From RFSX01 sp965248155 (lineage in GTDB: Bacteria; Bacteroidota; Bacteroidia; Chitinophagales; Saprospiraceae): DNA of 64,000 nt. Both the position numbers and the translations under genes were made by a program. Below the pieces are notes generated by a model. It worked only from the letters and a program-made list of their open reading frames with translations. It ran no database searches and was not told the DNA's origin. Each line of letters starts with the position of its first letter. The first letter of the stretch is position 1. The stretch is from contig CBDFIO010000002.1 in the NCBI GenBank assembly GCA_965248155.1, forward strand, positions 2,071,458 to 2,135,457, given 5' to 3'. Of the stretch, positions 47,759-57,797 are shown in pieces.

Positions 47759-50700
47759 AAAACTTTTGAATCCAACATCATTTGTAACAAGTTCTGTTGG
47801 GGGTTTGAGATTACAAGAAGTATTAATTCATGATGGATTTGATACAAATAAAGATATTGTTCAAACTTTTGAATATTCCCCATTTGGATCTACTGAGTCA
47901 AGTGGAATATTGTTCTATGATGATAATCAATACGTTACTGGCGTCTCTGCTTTTGGATCTAATATTGCGCAAGCATTATTTTTTTCTTACCCTTCCTATC
48001 CTTTGCAAAATTTTTTCGGATCTCATTTAACATATGAGTATGTTACCGTAAACTATAAAGACAATGGTAGAACAGAATATACTTTTAAAGAACCCGACAT
48101 TCCTTTCTTTTTCGAATTCCCTCTTGTACCATCAAATTATGACAAGAGTATCGGATTTGTTACAAAAACAGATGCACACCGAGAAGGCGCTGGTACTACT
48201 TTAAAACAATCTTCTACCACCGCTCAAAAAATTGAGGGGCACGATGGTGTAGTAGGTGGTTTCGTTGCACGAAAAATACCCTTTTACGATTCTGGATCAG
48301 TAGTGTATGATCATGTAGTTACAAACCTTTATACAAATTTTACTAATTTATCTCGAATTGAATCATCAACTGTAGATATTGATGGATTTAGCTCGACAAC
48401 AACTTATGATTATTTTTCTGGGAACACTCAATTTCAACCACTTAAAACAAAACTTATTAATTCTGACGGAAAAGAATATGTAACTACACTTAATTACACC
48501 CATGATTATTGGTGGGGATGGACGGATCCGAATAATTCAAATTATCAAGATTGCCTAGCTGATGAATTTGTTGAAAAAAACATAAGGAATATTAATTGGT
48601 TCACAGCCACCAATGTTTTAAACAGTAACAATAATTCTGGAGAAACTATATCAAGAAATCGGACTGAATACAAATTATATGATGATAATGGAGTGCAAAC
48701 TACTTGTAGCTCTGTAAGTAATCCTAACAAACACCTCAGACCTTTTGAAATATATAATTATGCAAGAACCTGGGATGAAAGCAATAATATACTTCCAGGA
48801 AATTGGGAACTTGTTTCTACCATGGAAGAATATACCAATGATGGTCTCATTGAAAAAGTATCTAAACCTAATTGGATTTACAACACTACTTATCAATATG
48901 ATAATAAAAGATTGATACAATCGAGTTTCGGAGACTTGAACAATGAGCAGGTCAGTTCATATATCTACTTTGGAGATTCAAAACTATTGGAGAGCCAAAC
49001 TGATATAACAGGATTATCGACTTCCTATATCTATGATGACCTTAATAGATTAATGAAAGTAACTGAGGATTGTTCAGGTATTTTCACAGAATACGATTAT
49101 AAATTCGCAAGCTCTAATCCCACTGAACCAGAAAATAAAATAACAACCACAGTTGATTTTAACGGATCTGGTGGTTCCAACCTGGCTACAACAATTGAAA
49201 CTATTCAATATATGGATGGGCTTGGTCGACCTGTGCAAACAGTAGGAAAGCATCACGAACCTGGGGCAAACAAAAATGGAGATATAATCCATGCCCAAGA
49301 GTATGATAATTTTGGCAGGAATCTCAAGAGTTATTTCCCTCAGGTGACTTCTTTTAGCAATAACGGTGAGTATGTAGTTCCCCAAGCATCATGGGAATAT
49401 TCAGAAAATGATTATGAAAAAAGCAGTTTATCGAGACTAGAAAACAATGACCCAATGGGTCATGAATCATCATCTAATGAAGGTTCAATACCTGGGGATA
49501 CCTATATATTTGGAACTAACGAGAGTACAGATCTGGTATATGACTGGGAAAACTCTCAGAATTTTCCTAATGGAGTTCTGAAAAAAACTACAATTCAAAA
49601 CGGGACCGGCCATCAAAGAATTACTTTTGTGGATCGAATTGGTAATACTATATTATCAAGGATCACTCCGTCAGATGGTTCAGAATTTTCTGATACTTAT
49701 TTTATATATGATGACCGCGGAAGATTAAAAACAGTAATTCCAGAAGGAGCTGATTTGACAACAACGGACCTGTTGTATAATTATGTTTATTATAAGGATG
49801 ATAAAATAAATTCTAAAAAACTACCAGGAGCTGACGAGATTATTACAAAATATAATGATAAAGGATTATTGGGCCTTGTACAAGATGGAAATACCAGAAC
49901 TGAAAATTCCGACAAATGGCTGGCAAGCAACTATGATGATTTTGGAAGGGCTATAGAAACAGGGTTTTATGTAGATAATTCCAATCTTACGAATGAATCC
50001 TTTTCAGATGTAACAATAAGTTCTAGTGATCAATTGACGACCCAGACCTACACTACTGATCATCTTGAAGATGAATCTACATCTCGAATTCTTGACTCAA
50101 ATGATTTTATAACTGTTAAGAAAGAGTATATGGCGCCGTGTCACCGGCTACAATTTGTAAAATCGAATACACATTTGACGTTAACAGATATGGATGCATT
50201 GAAGACACAATTTGTTTATGATCACACAGGATCTGTTCAAAAGGAGAAAATAAGCTTCAAGCAAGATGCTACAACAACACATTATCTAACACACTTTTAC
50301 TATTATGACAATGAATTGCGAGATAGACTATATAAGGTTGATCCTGTGGATTTCACTGGCTCCAATTGGACAACAGTAAGTTTACTAACCTTTAATGAAA
50401 GGGAGCAACTCACAAAAAAAAATCTAGGATATTCTGGTGGCGATCTTCAACAATTGAACTATGAATATACCGACTGGGGTGCTTTAAAATCGATTAATGG
50501 ACCAGGAACTTATGGAACAGAATATCAAATTGCGGATGGTGGGTTAAACTTTGACACACAGTCAAATTTGAACAGAAGAGATCTTTTTTCTATGAATATT
50601 TATTATGATGAAGAGTTTGATTCAGACGGAAACGGGACTGCTGAGAATACAACATTAGAGACGGGAGGTATAAGTGCTGTAAGGTGGCAAACAAGAGGTA

Positions 50701-52493
50701 GAAGAGAAAATGTCTATACATATGAGTATAACTTTAAGGATGAATTATTAAGTGCGGATTTCTATGAACAAAACGCGCAAGGGGTTGATGATGATTATAC
50801 TAAGACAGATTTGTTTTCTACTTCGTATTCTTACGAGGATAGAGGGCTCATCAATTCTATTTCACGTGGCGATCTGGATATGTTAGAATTTATTGATCCT
50901 CCAATTCCTGATCCGATTTTTAATAGTTGTACATCATCTGTGACTCTTACTTATGTGAACAATTCTAATCATATCCAAGATAGAGTCGAAATAAAATGTC
51001 CTGGTTTTGCATACCCATTATACCAAGGAATAAATTATGATAATAACGGGAATAAAACTGATGACCCTTATAATAGAAATATTGAATATAACTATTTGAA
51101 CCTTATTAGCTCCTATGAGGAAAATGGACAGAATTCATATAATGCTACATTTTCAGCTGATGGAAGTCGGTTAAATGCTAATCAATTCGATTTTGTTGGT
51201 CCGTTTGAATTTAGAAATGGCAATATAAATAGAAAACATTTTGAAGAGGGATTTGAGGATGCTAACAGTGAACTCAACTATATTATTTCTGACTATCTCG
51301 GAAACGTAAGAATTGCTTTTAATGATATTGATTCAGACAATCTGATTAATAGTATTGAAGATGTTCAGGATGAATTTCATTATTACCCTTTTGGGTTAAA
51401 AATGTATGGCCCTTGGATGTCTCTTCTAAATAATGATTTTGAATACCAATACAACGGGATAGAACTTGAAGATAATTTTGATCTAGATTGGAATACAGCA
51501 ACGTATAGATCACTAGATCCAACTTTGGGCAGATGGTTTCAAATAGATCCTTATGCTGAAAGTTTTTACTCCATGAGTACCTACTGCTCTATGAACAACA
51601 ACCCGATTAGCTTCTCTGATCCGGAGGGAGACTTTCCACTTTTAGCGGTTGCTATTGGAATGGGAATTGGTGCATTAACTAATACTGCTACTCAAGCAAT
51701 TTCAAATGGAGGTTTTAATAATTGGAATTGGGGAGCTTTTGCAGGATCAGTAGTAGCAGGGGGAGTTGGAGGTGGAGTGTCTTCAGCAATGACATCGGCT
51801 GGTATTGGTGGTTTTTATGGAGGAGCAGTCACAGGTGGTGCCAGTGGATTCTCACAAAATCTAACTGCTGGGTTAATTAATGGAAACCTAACTGCTGGTG
51901 GTTTAGCAAAAAGTATATTTTTCGGAGCTGGTATTGGTGGTACAATTCAAGGACTCGGAGCGGCTATTGACGGACGTAGATTTTCTGATGGAGCAAGATT
52001 GATTGAAACACAGACTTTAGCAGACCAATCTATTTCGTTAGTTAAACAAGATGGAGCGAATAACTGTCTTTGTGCAAGTGCCGAAGCTGTTGACGGATCA
52101 TTTGGAGGTAGTGTCACGCAAGATCAGGCACGAGGCTGGTTTCCAGGTACGAACGCTGAAACAGATGGTTTAGGCGATGTACCATTTTGGAATAAATACA
52201 GCTCTAATACGGGACATAAGGTTGTTGGGGTACAAGCTTCGTCAAGTACGACTAATGCAATTCCTCAGGCGATGGGTTTGGGCAGAAGAGTAGCGGTAAA
52301 TTTAGATGTGTCAGGAAATGTCGGTCACTCAGTCGTAATGGATAATGTCATAAAACAAACTTATAAGCGGGTAAATGGATCTCTATTTTCAAAATCAATA
52401 TTTAATGCTATGAATCCAGCAACAGGGAGTATAGCAAGTTATTCGAGTGGATATATTTCAAATGCTCATGCAATATTTTTTATTTATCCATAA
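47759..52493 (+). pseudogene. Rhs/YD-repeat protein, C-terminal part with C39-like peptidase toxin tip
   Basis: This continues the rhs gene after IS3 copy E (the Met at 47766 is not a real start). It carries YD-type repeats (YIYDDLNRLMKV, YMDGLGRPVQTVG, YDNFGRNLKSYF) and the core end (ISDYLGNVRIAF, FHYYPFGLKMYG, RSLDPTLGRWFQIDP, CSMNNNPISFSDPEGDFP). The variable tip follows, about 284 residues long. Its first half is glycine-rich and hydrophobic (GMGIGALTNTATQ, GGVGGGVSSAMTS). Its second half looks like a C39/papain-fold peptidase, with GANNCLCAS (candidate Cys), GHSVVMDN (candidate His) and NAMNPATG (candidate Asn/Asp). In Rhs systems the tip is the toxin, encapsulated by the YD shell. The tip coding region is duplicated at 59437. 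Confidence 0.85.
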
Positions 52494-52494
52494 A

Positions 52495-53043
52495 ATGAGA
52501 AAGATGAGTTTGTTTAAAATACTTATTGTAAATATTCTATTACTTGTTTTCAGTAATCAATCCATTTCTCAGGTGGTAGACAAGAATAAGGTATCTCTCT
52601 TAAACAAGAAAATAGAATCCCTAATTTCAAAGTCAAAGTATAATTGTTTAAAAGAATATGAAAATATAATTCACGTATTTTGGGGAGAATTAAAAGAAAG
52701 ACCTGATTCAACATTTGTTATAGTTCCGGTACTTTTCGAAGAAAGATGTTTATTTAAAAAGAAGAGTTATTTAAGAGCAGAAAGCTATGTTCTTTTTAAT
52801 AATCAAATAGTTGGAATCTCCGATGGCAAACAATTATATAGAAATTGTGGGTATGTAAACAATAACCCATATGCAGATTCGGAAATATTGATAGATTTTA
52901 TTTCAGATAAAAATTTGGATTTGATATTTCAATTAACAGAAATAAGACTTGGATTGTATTATGGAGTAGACAAAGAGAGTAATGAGATGTTTTTTGAGAT
53001 GCAAGATAGAGGCTATAAAATAATTCCTAAAGAAAAACTATGA
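52495..53043 (+). CDS. Candidate exported immunity protein for the Rhs tip
   Basis: This 182-residue protein starts one base after the rhs stop (ATG at 52495; the frame is open further upstream inside rhs but this start gives the signal peptide). It has a signal peptide (SLFKILIVNILLLVFSNQSISQ) and a small alpha/beta domain (YENIIHVFWGELKERPDSTFVIVPVLFEE, then RAESYVLFNNQIVGISDGKQL). No family is recognised. Its position right behind a toxin tip and its exported nature suggest an immunity protein acting in the periplasm; this is inference from Rhs gene order. It overlaps the next gene by 4 bases. Confidence 0.7.
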   Translation: MRKMSLFKILIVNILLLVFSNQSISQVVDKNKVSLLNKKIESLISKSKYNCLKEYENIIHVFWGELKERPDSTFVIVPVLFEERCLFKKKSYLRAESYVLFNNQIVGISDGKQLYRNCGYVNNNPYADSEILIDFISDKNLDLIFQLTEIRLGLYYGVDKESNEMFFEMQDRGYKIIPKEKL

Positions 53044-53525
53044 AACTAATAACAACAATTACCCTGGTCTTTTTTGCGCTGTTTATGTGTCAAGCACAAG
53101 GGGGAGAAATAGATGTAAAAAACAGCTTTTGGACGGGTACTAAGTTTTACCAGGGCAGCAATAAACTGGATAAATCCTTGGTTAAGGAAATGCTTTCAGA
53201 AAATGGAGAAGCACTGAATTTGTTCAATAAAGGAATGAGCCAACAATCTACGGCCTCCATAATAGCCGGGATAGGTGGAGCATTGATTGGTTGGCCGATA
53301 GGAAGTGCAATAGGGGGAGGGGATCCTCAATGGATATTAGCTGGAATTGGAGTAGGTGTAGTGGTGATAGGGGTACCAATATACTCCAGTGGAGGAAAAA
53401 AAGTTAACTCGGCGATAGATCTATACAGTGGAAAATCCATAGGAAGTATTTTACCAAAAGGCACTCATTTTTCTGCGTCTGTGATTGGCAGTAGCGAAGG
53501 TTTAGGTTTGCAAATAAGTTTTTGA
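53040..53525 (+). CDS. Exported glycine-zipper protein
   Basis: This 161-residue protein has a signal peptide (LITTITLVFFALFMCQAQ). Its middle part has two hydrophobic glycine-zipper helices (IIAGIGGALIGWPIGSAIGG and ILAGIGVGVVVIGVPIYSSG), a pattern that inserts in or lines membranes. A C-terminal segment follows (SGKSIGSILPKGTHFSASV). It overlaps the candidate immunity gene as ATGA, so they are translated together. It might be a second protective protein or part of delivery; no family is recognised. Confidence 0.68.
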   Translation: MKLITTITLVFFALFMCQAQGGEIDVKNSFWTGTKFYQGSNKLDKSLVKEMLSENGEALNLFNKGMSQQSTASIIAGIGGALIGWPIGSAIGGGDPQWILAGIGVGVVVIGVPIYSSGGKKVNSAIDLYSGKSIGSILPKGTHFSASVIGSSEGLGLQISF

Positions 53526-53548
53526 TAAATATTATACTTACTTAAAGA

Positions 53549-53881
53549 TCAAGAAGCATAGGCAGCTTTAGCCTTATTATCTCTGATAGACATATCGATA
53601 AAGAAATAAAGCTTCTCTCTGACCTCGGAGGGCAGTTTTTGTAGTTCTACGACTCTGGTAAGTGTGGTGGAATCTACTTCCATGTCGGTAGCGCCAACGA
53701 GATAGTCAAGAGATACCTCTAATATCTGAGCGAGCTTTGCAGCCGTTTCTATGGATGGCTTCATTTCATTACGTTCATATCTTCCAATTACAGGTCCTTT
53801 AGTGTTCAACTTTTTGGCGACTTCTTCTTGAGAAAGCCCCTTTCTCTTACGTGCATCGAACAATCGTTTTCCAAAACTCAT
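53549..53881 (-). CDS. XRE-family transcriptional regulator (first copy)
   Basis: This 110-residue protein starts at the ATG at 53881 (MSFGKRLFDARKRKGLSQEE), where the helix-turn-helix domain begins; the longer frame upstream covers the promoter region and is rejected. The Cro/CI-type domain reads LSQEEVAKKLNTKGPVIGRYERNEMKPSIETAAKLAQIL. A helical C-terminal tail (VELQKLPSEVREKLYFFID) may dimerise. It is divergent from the primase gene and convergent with the glycine-zipper gene (23 bases apart). Confidence 0.88.
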   Translation of the reverse strand: MSFGKRLFDARKRKGLSQEEVAKKLNTKGPVIGRYERNEMKPSIETAAKLAQILEVSLDYLVGATDMEVDSTTLTRVVELQKLPSEVREKLYFFIDMSIRDNKAKAAYAS

Positions 53882-53943
53882 AAGTAACGTATTGATAGTA
53901 AAAAACTCGATAAATACAAATATACTGAATGTATAAGTGTTAA

Positions 53944-53990
53944 TCAAAATGATAAGATTTTGATAATTAGAATGCATCCATTACCTTTGC
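53944..53990 (+). promoter_or_regulatory. Promoter of the primase gene with overlapping operator
   Basis: Bacteroidota-type promoter: TTTG at 53960-53963, 19 bases, then TACCTTTG (TAnnTTTG) at 53983-53990, 47 bases before the primase ATG. An inverted repeat, ATCAAAAT (53944-53951) and ATTTTGAT (53958-53965), covers the -33 element. This is an ideal place for repression by the divergent XRE protein. Confidence 0.7.
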
Positions 53991-54037
53991 AACTGATAAG
54001 TTGTTAAAAACATTTTTTTGACTTTAACATTTACTGT

Positions 54038-56734
54038 ATGGAAATAACTGAAATCAAGTCTAAACTATCCCTCCAAACCGTCCTTACTCACTACCACATC
54101 AAGTTAGACAGAAACGGCAGAACCATCTGCCCTTGGCATGATGATAAGACACCAAGCTTGCAAGTGTATCTAAACACAAATACATGGACGTGCTTCTCAT
54201 CAAACTGTAGTGCAGGATCAGGCGATCAGATCGACATGATCCGACTGATGGAAAAATGCACCGAACATGAAGCCTTCTTAAAAGCTAAAGTCATGGCTGG
54301 CCATGAGATCGTAGTATCTAAGAATGGACAAGAGAAAAAGATAAATAGAAATGATAGAATCAAACTACTGAGTCGAGCCTTTAATTTTTATGGAAATGCC
54401 TTGAAGCAAACCAAGTCCGCAGTAGCATATTTAGAAAGTAGAAAGCTGTGGAAAGGCTTTGCAGGAAAGACACCTTTAGACATGGGATTTAATGGTGGCA
54501 GGTTCCATTATCGAGGCAAGCTTACAGAAGCAGAAAAGCAACAATGGATCGACTTAGGGATGATGAAATCCATAGGAGAAAACAGTTACCGAAGCTGGGC
54601 GAAAGACTGCATCATTTTTCCACTGAAAAACTGCCGCGGGCAGACCGTATCATTTTATGGGCGATCGATTAGGAATAACGAAGATCAACGTCATTACTAC
54701 CATAAAGACAGACAAGGCTTGTATCCTCAATATCCAAGCTCTCTCACCAAACGATTGATACTTACAGAATCGATCATTGATGCGGCCAGTCTGATCATAA
54801 CCGATGTGATAACCGAAGAACTTGGCGTACTGGCTTGTTACGGGACAAAAGGGTTAATGGAAGAACATATCGAGGCGATCAAAAATCTACCCGAACTACA
54901 AGAAGTGATTTTCTTTTTTGATGGCGATCAGGCAGGGATAAAGGAAGCAGATAAGTACAGTAAACAGTTATCAAGCATCAAGAAAAACATGATTATCAGT
55001 AAGATCAATACACCAGATGGCGAAGATGTAAACAGCTTACACGTTGGACATGAGTTAGAAGTATTCCAGCACTTATTAGAAAATAGAACCGTCCTTTTTA
55101 TGTCTGATAATCAGCCGTCAGAACTTTTTTCTTTCAATGGAAAAGACAATGGAACTATAAAAGACAAAGCATTAAAAAGCCAATTACACATCGATCATCC
55201 AGATCATCTACTCTATGAAACCGAAGCGATCAAAATACATATATGGGGAGGTATCGAGAGCCATAATTTAGGGAAGTTAAAAGTAAGTCTACACATCGAG
55301 CGGAAGGACAAACAAGGCAAGAGTTTTAGAGATGAAGTAAACCTATACAGCTTTAGCCAAGTAAAAAGAATCATCAATCATATCAGTGAAGCTCTTGAGA
55401 TCAGCAGCAACTATGTAAGTGAAATAATATCAGATTTAACCAGGGAATTAGAAGCCCATCGGCTGAATCAAAAAGCAACACCTGCAGAAAATAAAAGAGA
55501 TGAGAAAAGCTACATGACCGCAGCAGAAACCAAATCAGCAATGGCCTTATTAAAATCCCCTGGGCTGATGAGAAAGACTTTAGACTTGATTGTAAAAAGT
55601 GGCTTGGTAGGACAGCAAAAGAATGGCTTGTTATTGTTCTTACTCTACTTGTCAAGATATTTTGATGAACCTCTACATGCCATCATTTTTGGAAAATCAG
55701 GAAGCGGAAAAACCTATTTACAGACTAAGATTAGCGATTGTATACCACCCGAGGATCTGCGAGTAGTAACGAGCTTGACAGAGAACACTTTGTACTATAG
55801 TCCAAAAGGATATTGGAAACATAAAGTATTGTTGATTGAAGATTTAGAAGGTGTATATCAGGCTTTTTTACCCTTGCGAGAAATGATGAGTAAACAAGAG
55901 ATCAGTAAGCTCACTACTGACAAAGACAGCAAGGGAAATAATGTACAAGTGAATCTAAAAGTAGAAGGTCCAATCTGTGTAAGTGGAGCGACGACTAAAG
56001 AATGGATATATGAGGACAATGCCAACCGAAGTTATTTATTTACCATAGACGAAAGTAAAAGTCATTTGGAATTGGTGATGAATTATCAACGAAAAGAATA
56101 TGCTGGACAGATCAATAAACAGGATCAAGATAGTGCTAAAAGAAACCTACAGAATGGACAACGATTACTAAAGAAGCGACTGCACATTATCAATCCCTAT
56201 GCAGAACAGTTGATTCTACCAGAGCAGGTATTTAAGAAGCTCAGGACGAATATGCATTACCTCAAGTTGATACAGATCATCACCTTTTACAACCAGTACA
56301 ACAGGCAGATAAAAACCGATAGTAGCGGCAGAAAATATATAGAAAGTAGCATCGATGATATTGAATGGGCAAACCGATTGATCAAAGAAAGTCTGTTACA
56401 AAAGAGTGATGAATTAAGTGGAAATCTGCGGCAGTTTTTTGAGATCATAAAAGAGCTGATGAAAGAGAAAAAGGAAAGTGAACAAAGCTTCTATGCCAAG
56501 CAAATCAGAAAGCATTTAAGAATGAATCCCATGACCGTAAATAGGCACATCAGACACTTGGAAATGAGAGGTTATATCAGACAGGTCGGCGGCAATAGAA
56601 AGATAGGATATGAATATGAAATAGAGCTATGGAATGATTACGAAGAACTACAAAAAGGCATAGATATGATGGCTGAGAATTTACAGAAGATAAAAGACAG
56701 GATCGCTGCTAAAACCCAAAAAGTGGAAGTATAA
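54038..56734 (+). CDS. CHC2 zinc-finger/Toprim primase fused to a P-loop helicase-like domain
   Basis: The 898-residue protein has the layout of a mobile-element replication protein. A CHC2 zinc finger (CPWHDDKTPSLQV, then CFSSNCSAG) lies at about residues 30-65. A Toprim domain lies at about residues 240-330 (LTESIIDAASLI, YGTKGLMEEHI, FFFDGDQAG). A P-loop ATPase domain starts at about residue 545 (FGKSGSGKTY; Walker B LLIEDLEG). A C-terminal winged helix-turn-helix follows (MTVNRHIRHLEMRGYIRQVGG). It would prime and unwind element DNA. It is controlled from a shared region with the XRE gene. Its stop codon lies in the first of a series of short repeats. Confidence 0.85.
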   Translation: MEITEIKSKLSLQTVLTHYHIKLDRNGRTICPWHDDKTPSLQVYLNTNTWTCFSSNCSAGSGDQIDMIRLMEKCTEHEAFLKAKVMAGHEIVVSKNGQEKKINRNDRIKLLSRAFNFYGNALKQTKSAVAYLESRKLWKGFAGKTPLDMGFNGGRFHYRGKLTEAEKQQWIDLGMMKSIGENSYRSWAKDCIIFPLKNCRGQTVSFYGRSIRNNEDQRHYYHKDRQGLYPQYPSSLTKRLILTESIIDAASLIITDVITEELGVLACYGTKGLMEEHIEAIKNLPELQEVIFFFDGDQAGIKEADKYSKQLSSIKKNMIISKINTPDGEDVNSLHVGHELEVFQHLLENRTVLFMSDNQPSELFSFNGKDNGTIKDKALKSQLHIDHPDHLLYETEAIKIHIWGGIESHNLGKLKVSLHIERKDKQGKSFRDEVNLYSFSQVKRIINHISEALEISSNYVSEIISDLTRELEAHRLNQKATPAENKRDEKSYMTAAETKSAMALLKSPGLMRKTLDLIVKSGLVGQQKNGLLLFLLYLSRYFDEPLHAIIFGKSGSGKTYLQTKISDCIPPEDLRVVTSLTENTLYYSPKGYWKHKVLLIEDLEGVYQAFLPLREMMSKQEISKLTTDKDSKGNNVQVNLKVEGPICVSGATTKEWIYEDNANRSYLFTIDESKSHLELVMNYQRKEYAGQINKQDQDSAKRNLQNGQRLLKKRLHIINPYAEQLILPEQVFKKLRTNMHYLKLIQIITFYNQYNRQIKTDSSGRKYIESSIDDIEWANRLIKESLLQKSDELSGNLRQFFEIIKELMKEKKESEQSFYAKQIRKHLRMNPMTVNRHIRHLEMRGYIRQVGGNRKIGYEYEIELWNDYEELQKGIDMMAENLQKIKDRIAAKTQKVEV

Positions 56735-56844
56735 CAGTAAGTATAACACAAGTATAACAGCAGTAGACTGTTATACTTAATCAAGATAAAGTGTTGAATA
56801 TCAATAGACTGAATCTTGCCAAATCAAGTATAACAAGTATAACA
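56727..56844. repeat. Iteron-like AAGTATAACA repeats between primase and recombinase genes
   Basis: Five direct copies of AAGTATAACA lie at 56727, 56739, 56750, 56826 and 56835, with one inverted copy at 56769-56778. They occupy the gap between the primase and first recombinase genes, the position expected for an iteron origin, an operator or recombinase binding sites. Confidence 0.8.
56750..56778. other. Candidate tyrosine-recombinase core site (11-7-11 perfect inverted repeat)
   Basis: The arms AAGTATAACAG (56750-56760) and CTGTTATACTT (56768-56778) are perfectly inverted around a 7-base spacer. Two 11-base arms with a 6-8 base spacer is the classic form of a dif- or att-type core. It lies 86 bases upstream of the first recombinase gene. 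A regulatory palindrome is the main alternative. Confidence 0.5.
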
Positions 56845-56864
56845 TCTAAAGCAAGTAGGGGCAT

Positions 56865-57797
56865 ATGAAAACAGGGTCAGGGTCGCCGTTTGGATCGCAG
56901 GTATATGAAAGCAAAGAGAGCTTGAAAAAAGCATATCGGCAGTGGTTGGAGACCTACAATTATACTAAAGGAACGATCAAATTATTGATAGCCATTATAG
57001 ATGACTGGAGTGATTTTATTGACGCTGAAAATTTAGAAACCCTGATCGGAGTAGATGCTAAAATGATGATCAGATATATCCAGTATTTACAAAAACGGCC
57101 AGGAAATCGAGGACTTAAAAACAGTACGATCAACAACAAAATTTATGCCCTGAGCAAGCTGGCAGAATACCTTTTAAAAAATCATCAGATTATCTTACCT
57201 CTACATGTTCGATACTTGGATGATGACAAAACAGAACGGCAGATCTTCAGCAGATCAGAAATAGAAAAACTGTATCAAGTAGCAGAATCAGACCGAATTG
57301 GAATGAGAGATATAGTCATGTTGAGCTTGTGTTATGGTTGTGGATTAAGACGAGGCGAATGTGCAGGACTGGACACCGAAGATGTACTCTTTGATAGAAA
57401 TTTAATCTACATCAGAAGGACAAAAACCTATTATGAAAGATTAGTACCGATGACCGAGAAAATCAAAATTGATATAGAAAATTACTTGCTTTATAGCAGA
57501 CCATTATTAGACAAAGGAAGAGAAAGAAAAGCCTTGTTACTCAGCAGAAGAGGATTAAGAATAAGCAGAGGGAATCTAAATAGTCGATTTAAAAGACTGA
57601 TACTCATGGCAGGACTTGAAGATAGAAAAATGAATCTGCATAACCTGAGACACAGCATAGCGACACATCTTTTACAAGGTGGAATGAAGCTCAGCGATAT
57701 CCAACAATTTTTAGGACATCGAAGCATCGAGAGTACACAGATTTATACTCACATCTTACACCAAATACAGGCTAATGAACTTGGAGCTACTGAGTAA
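56865..57797 (+). CDS. Tyrosine recombinase/integrase
   Basis: This 310-residue phage-integrase-family recombinase has an N-terminal SAM-like core-binding domain (about residues 20-110). The catalytic domain has the first Arg in GLRRGECAGL (about residue 161), HNLRHSIATHLLQGG with the second Arg, LGHRS, and the Tyr in STQIYTHI (about residue 294). All catalytic residues appear present, so it should cut and rejoin DNA. It overlaps the second recombinase gene by 23 bases. Confidence 0.92.
   Translation: MKTGSGSPFGSQVYESKESLKKAYRQWLETYNYTKGTIKLLIAIIDDWSDFIDAENLETLIGVDAKMMIRYIQYLQKRPGNRGLKNSTINNKIYALSKLAEYLLKNHQIILPLHVRYLDDDKTERQIFSRSEIEKLYQVAESDRIGMRDIVMLSLCYGCGLRRGECAGLDTEDVLFDRNLIYIRRTKTYYERLVPMTEKIKIDIENYLLYSRPLLDKGRERKALLLSRRGLRISRGNLNSRFKRLILMAGLEDRKMNLHNLRHSIATHLLQGGMKLSDIQQFLGHRSIESTQIYTHILHQIQANELGATE

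Larger units (their letters stand above)
51591..56154. repeat. First copy of the tandem 7846-bp-period duplication (visible overlap)
   Basis: From the ATG in the core-end motif MNNNPISFSDPEGD at 51591, the sequence matches 59437-64000 at a constant offset of 7846. All gene products in the two copies are identical where both are visible. Upstream of 51591 the two diverge (STYCS codons here, SPYCS codons there, with different bases). Confidence 0.93.

Noticed and set aside
53882..53977. Longer N-terminus for the XRE protein (start at 53977)
   Set aside because: The extra 32 residues are hydrophobic, lie over the promoter and operator, and precede the natural start of the helix-turn-helix domain.
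56727..56844. AAGTATAACA repeats as a CRISPR array
   Set aside because: Units are only 10 bases, the spacing is irregular and partly overlapping, one unit is inverted and no cas genes are present.
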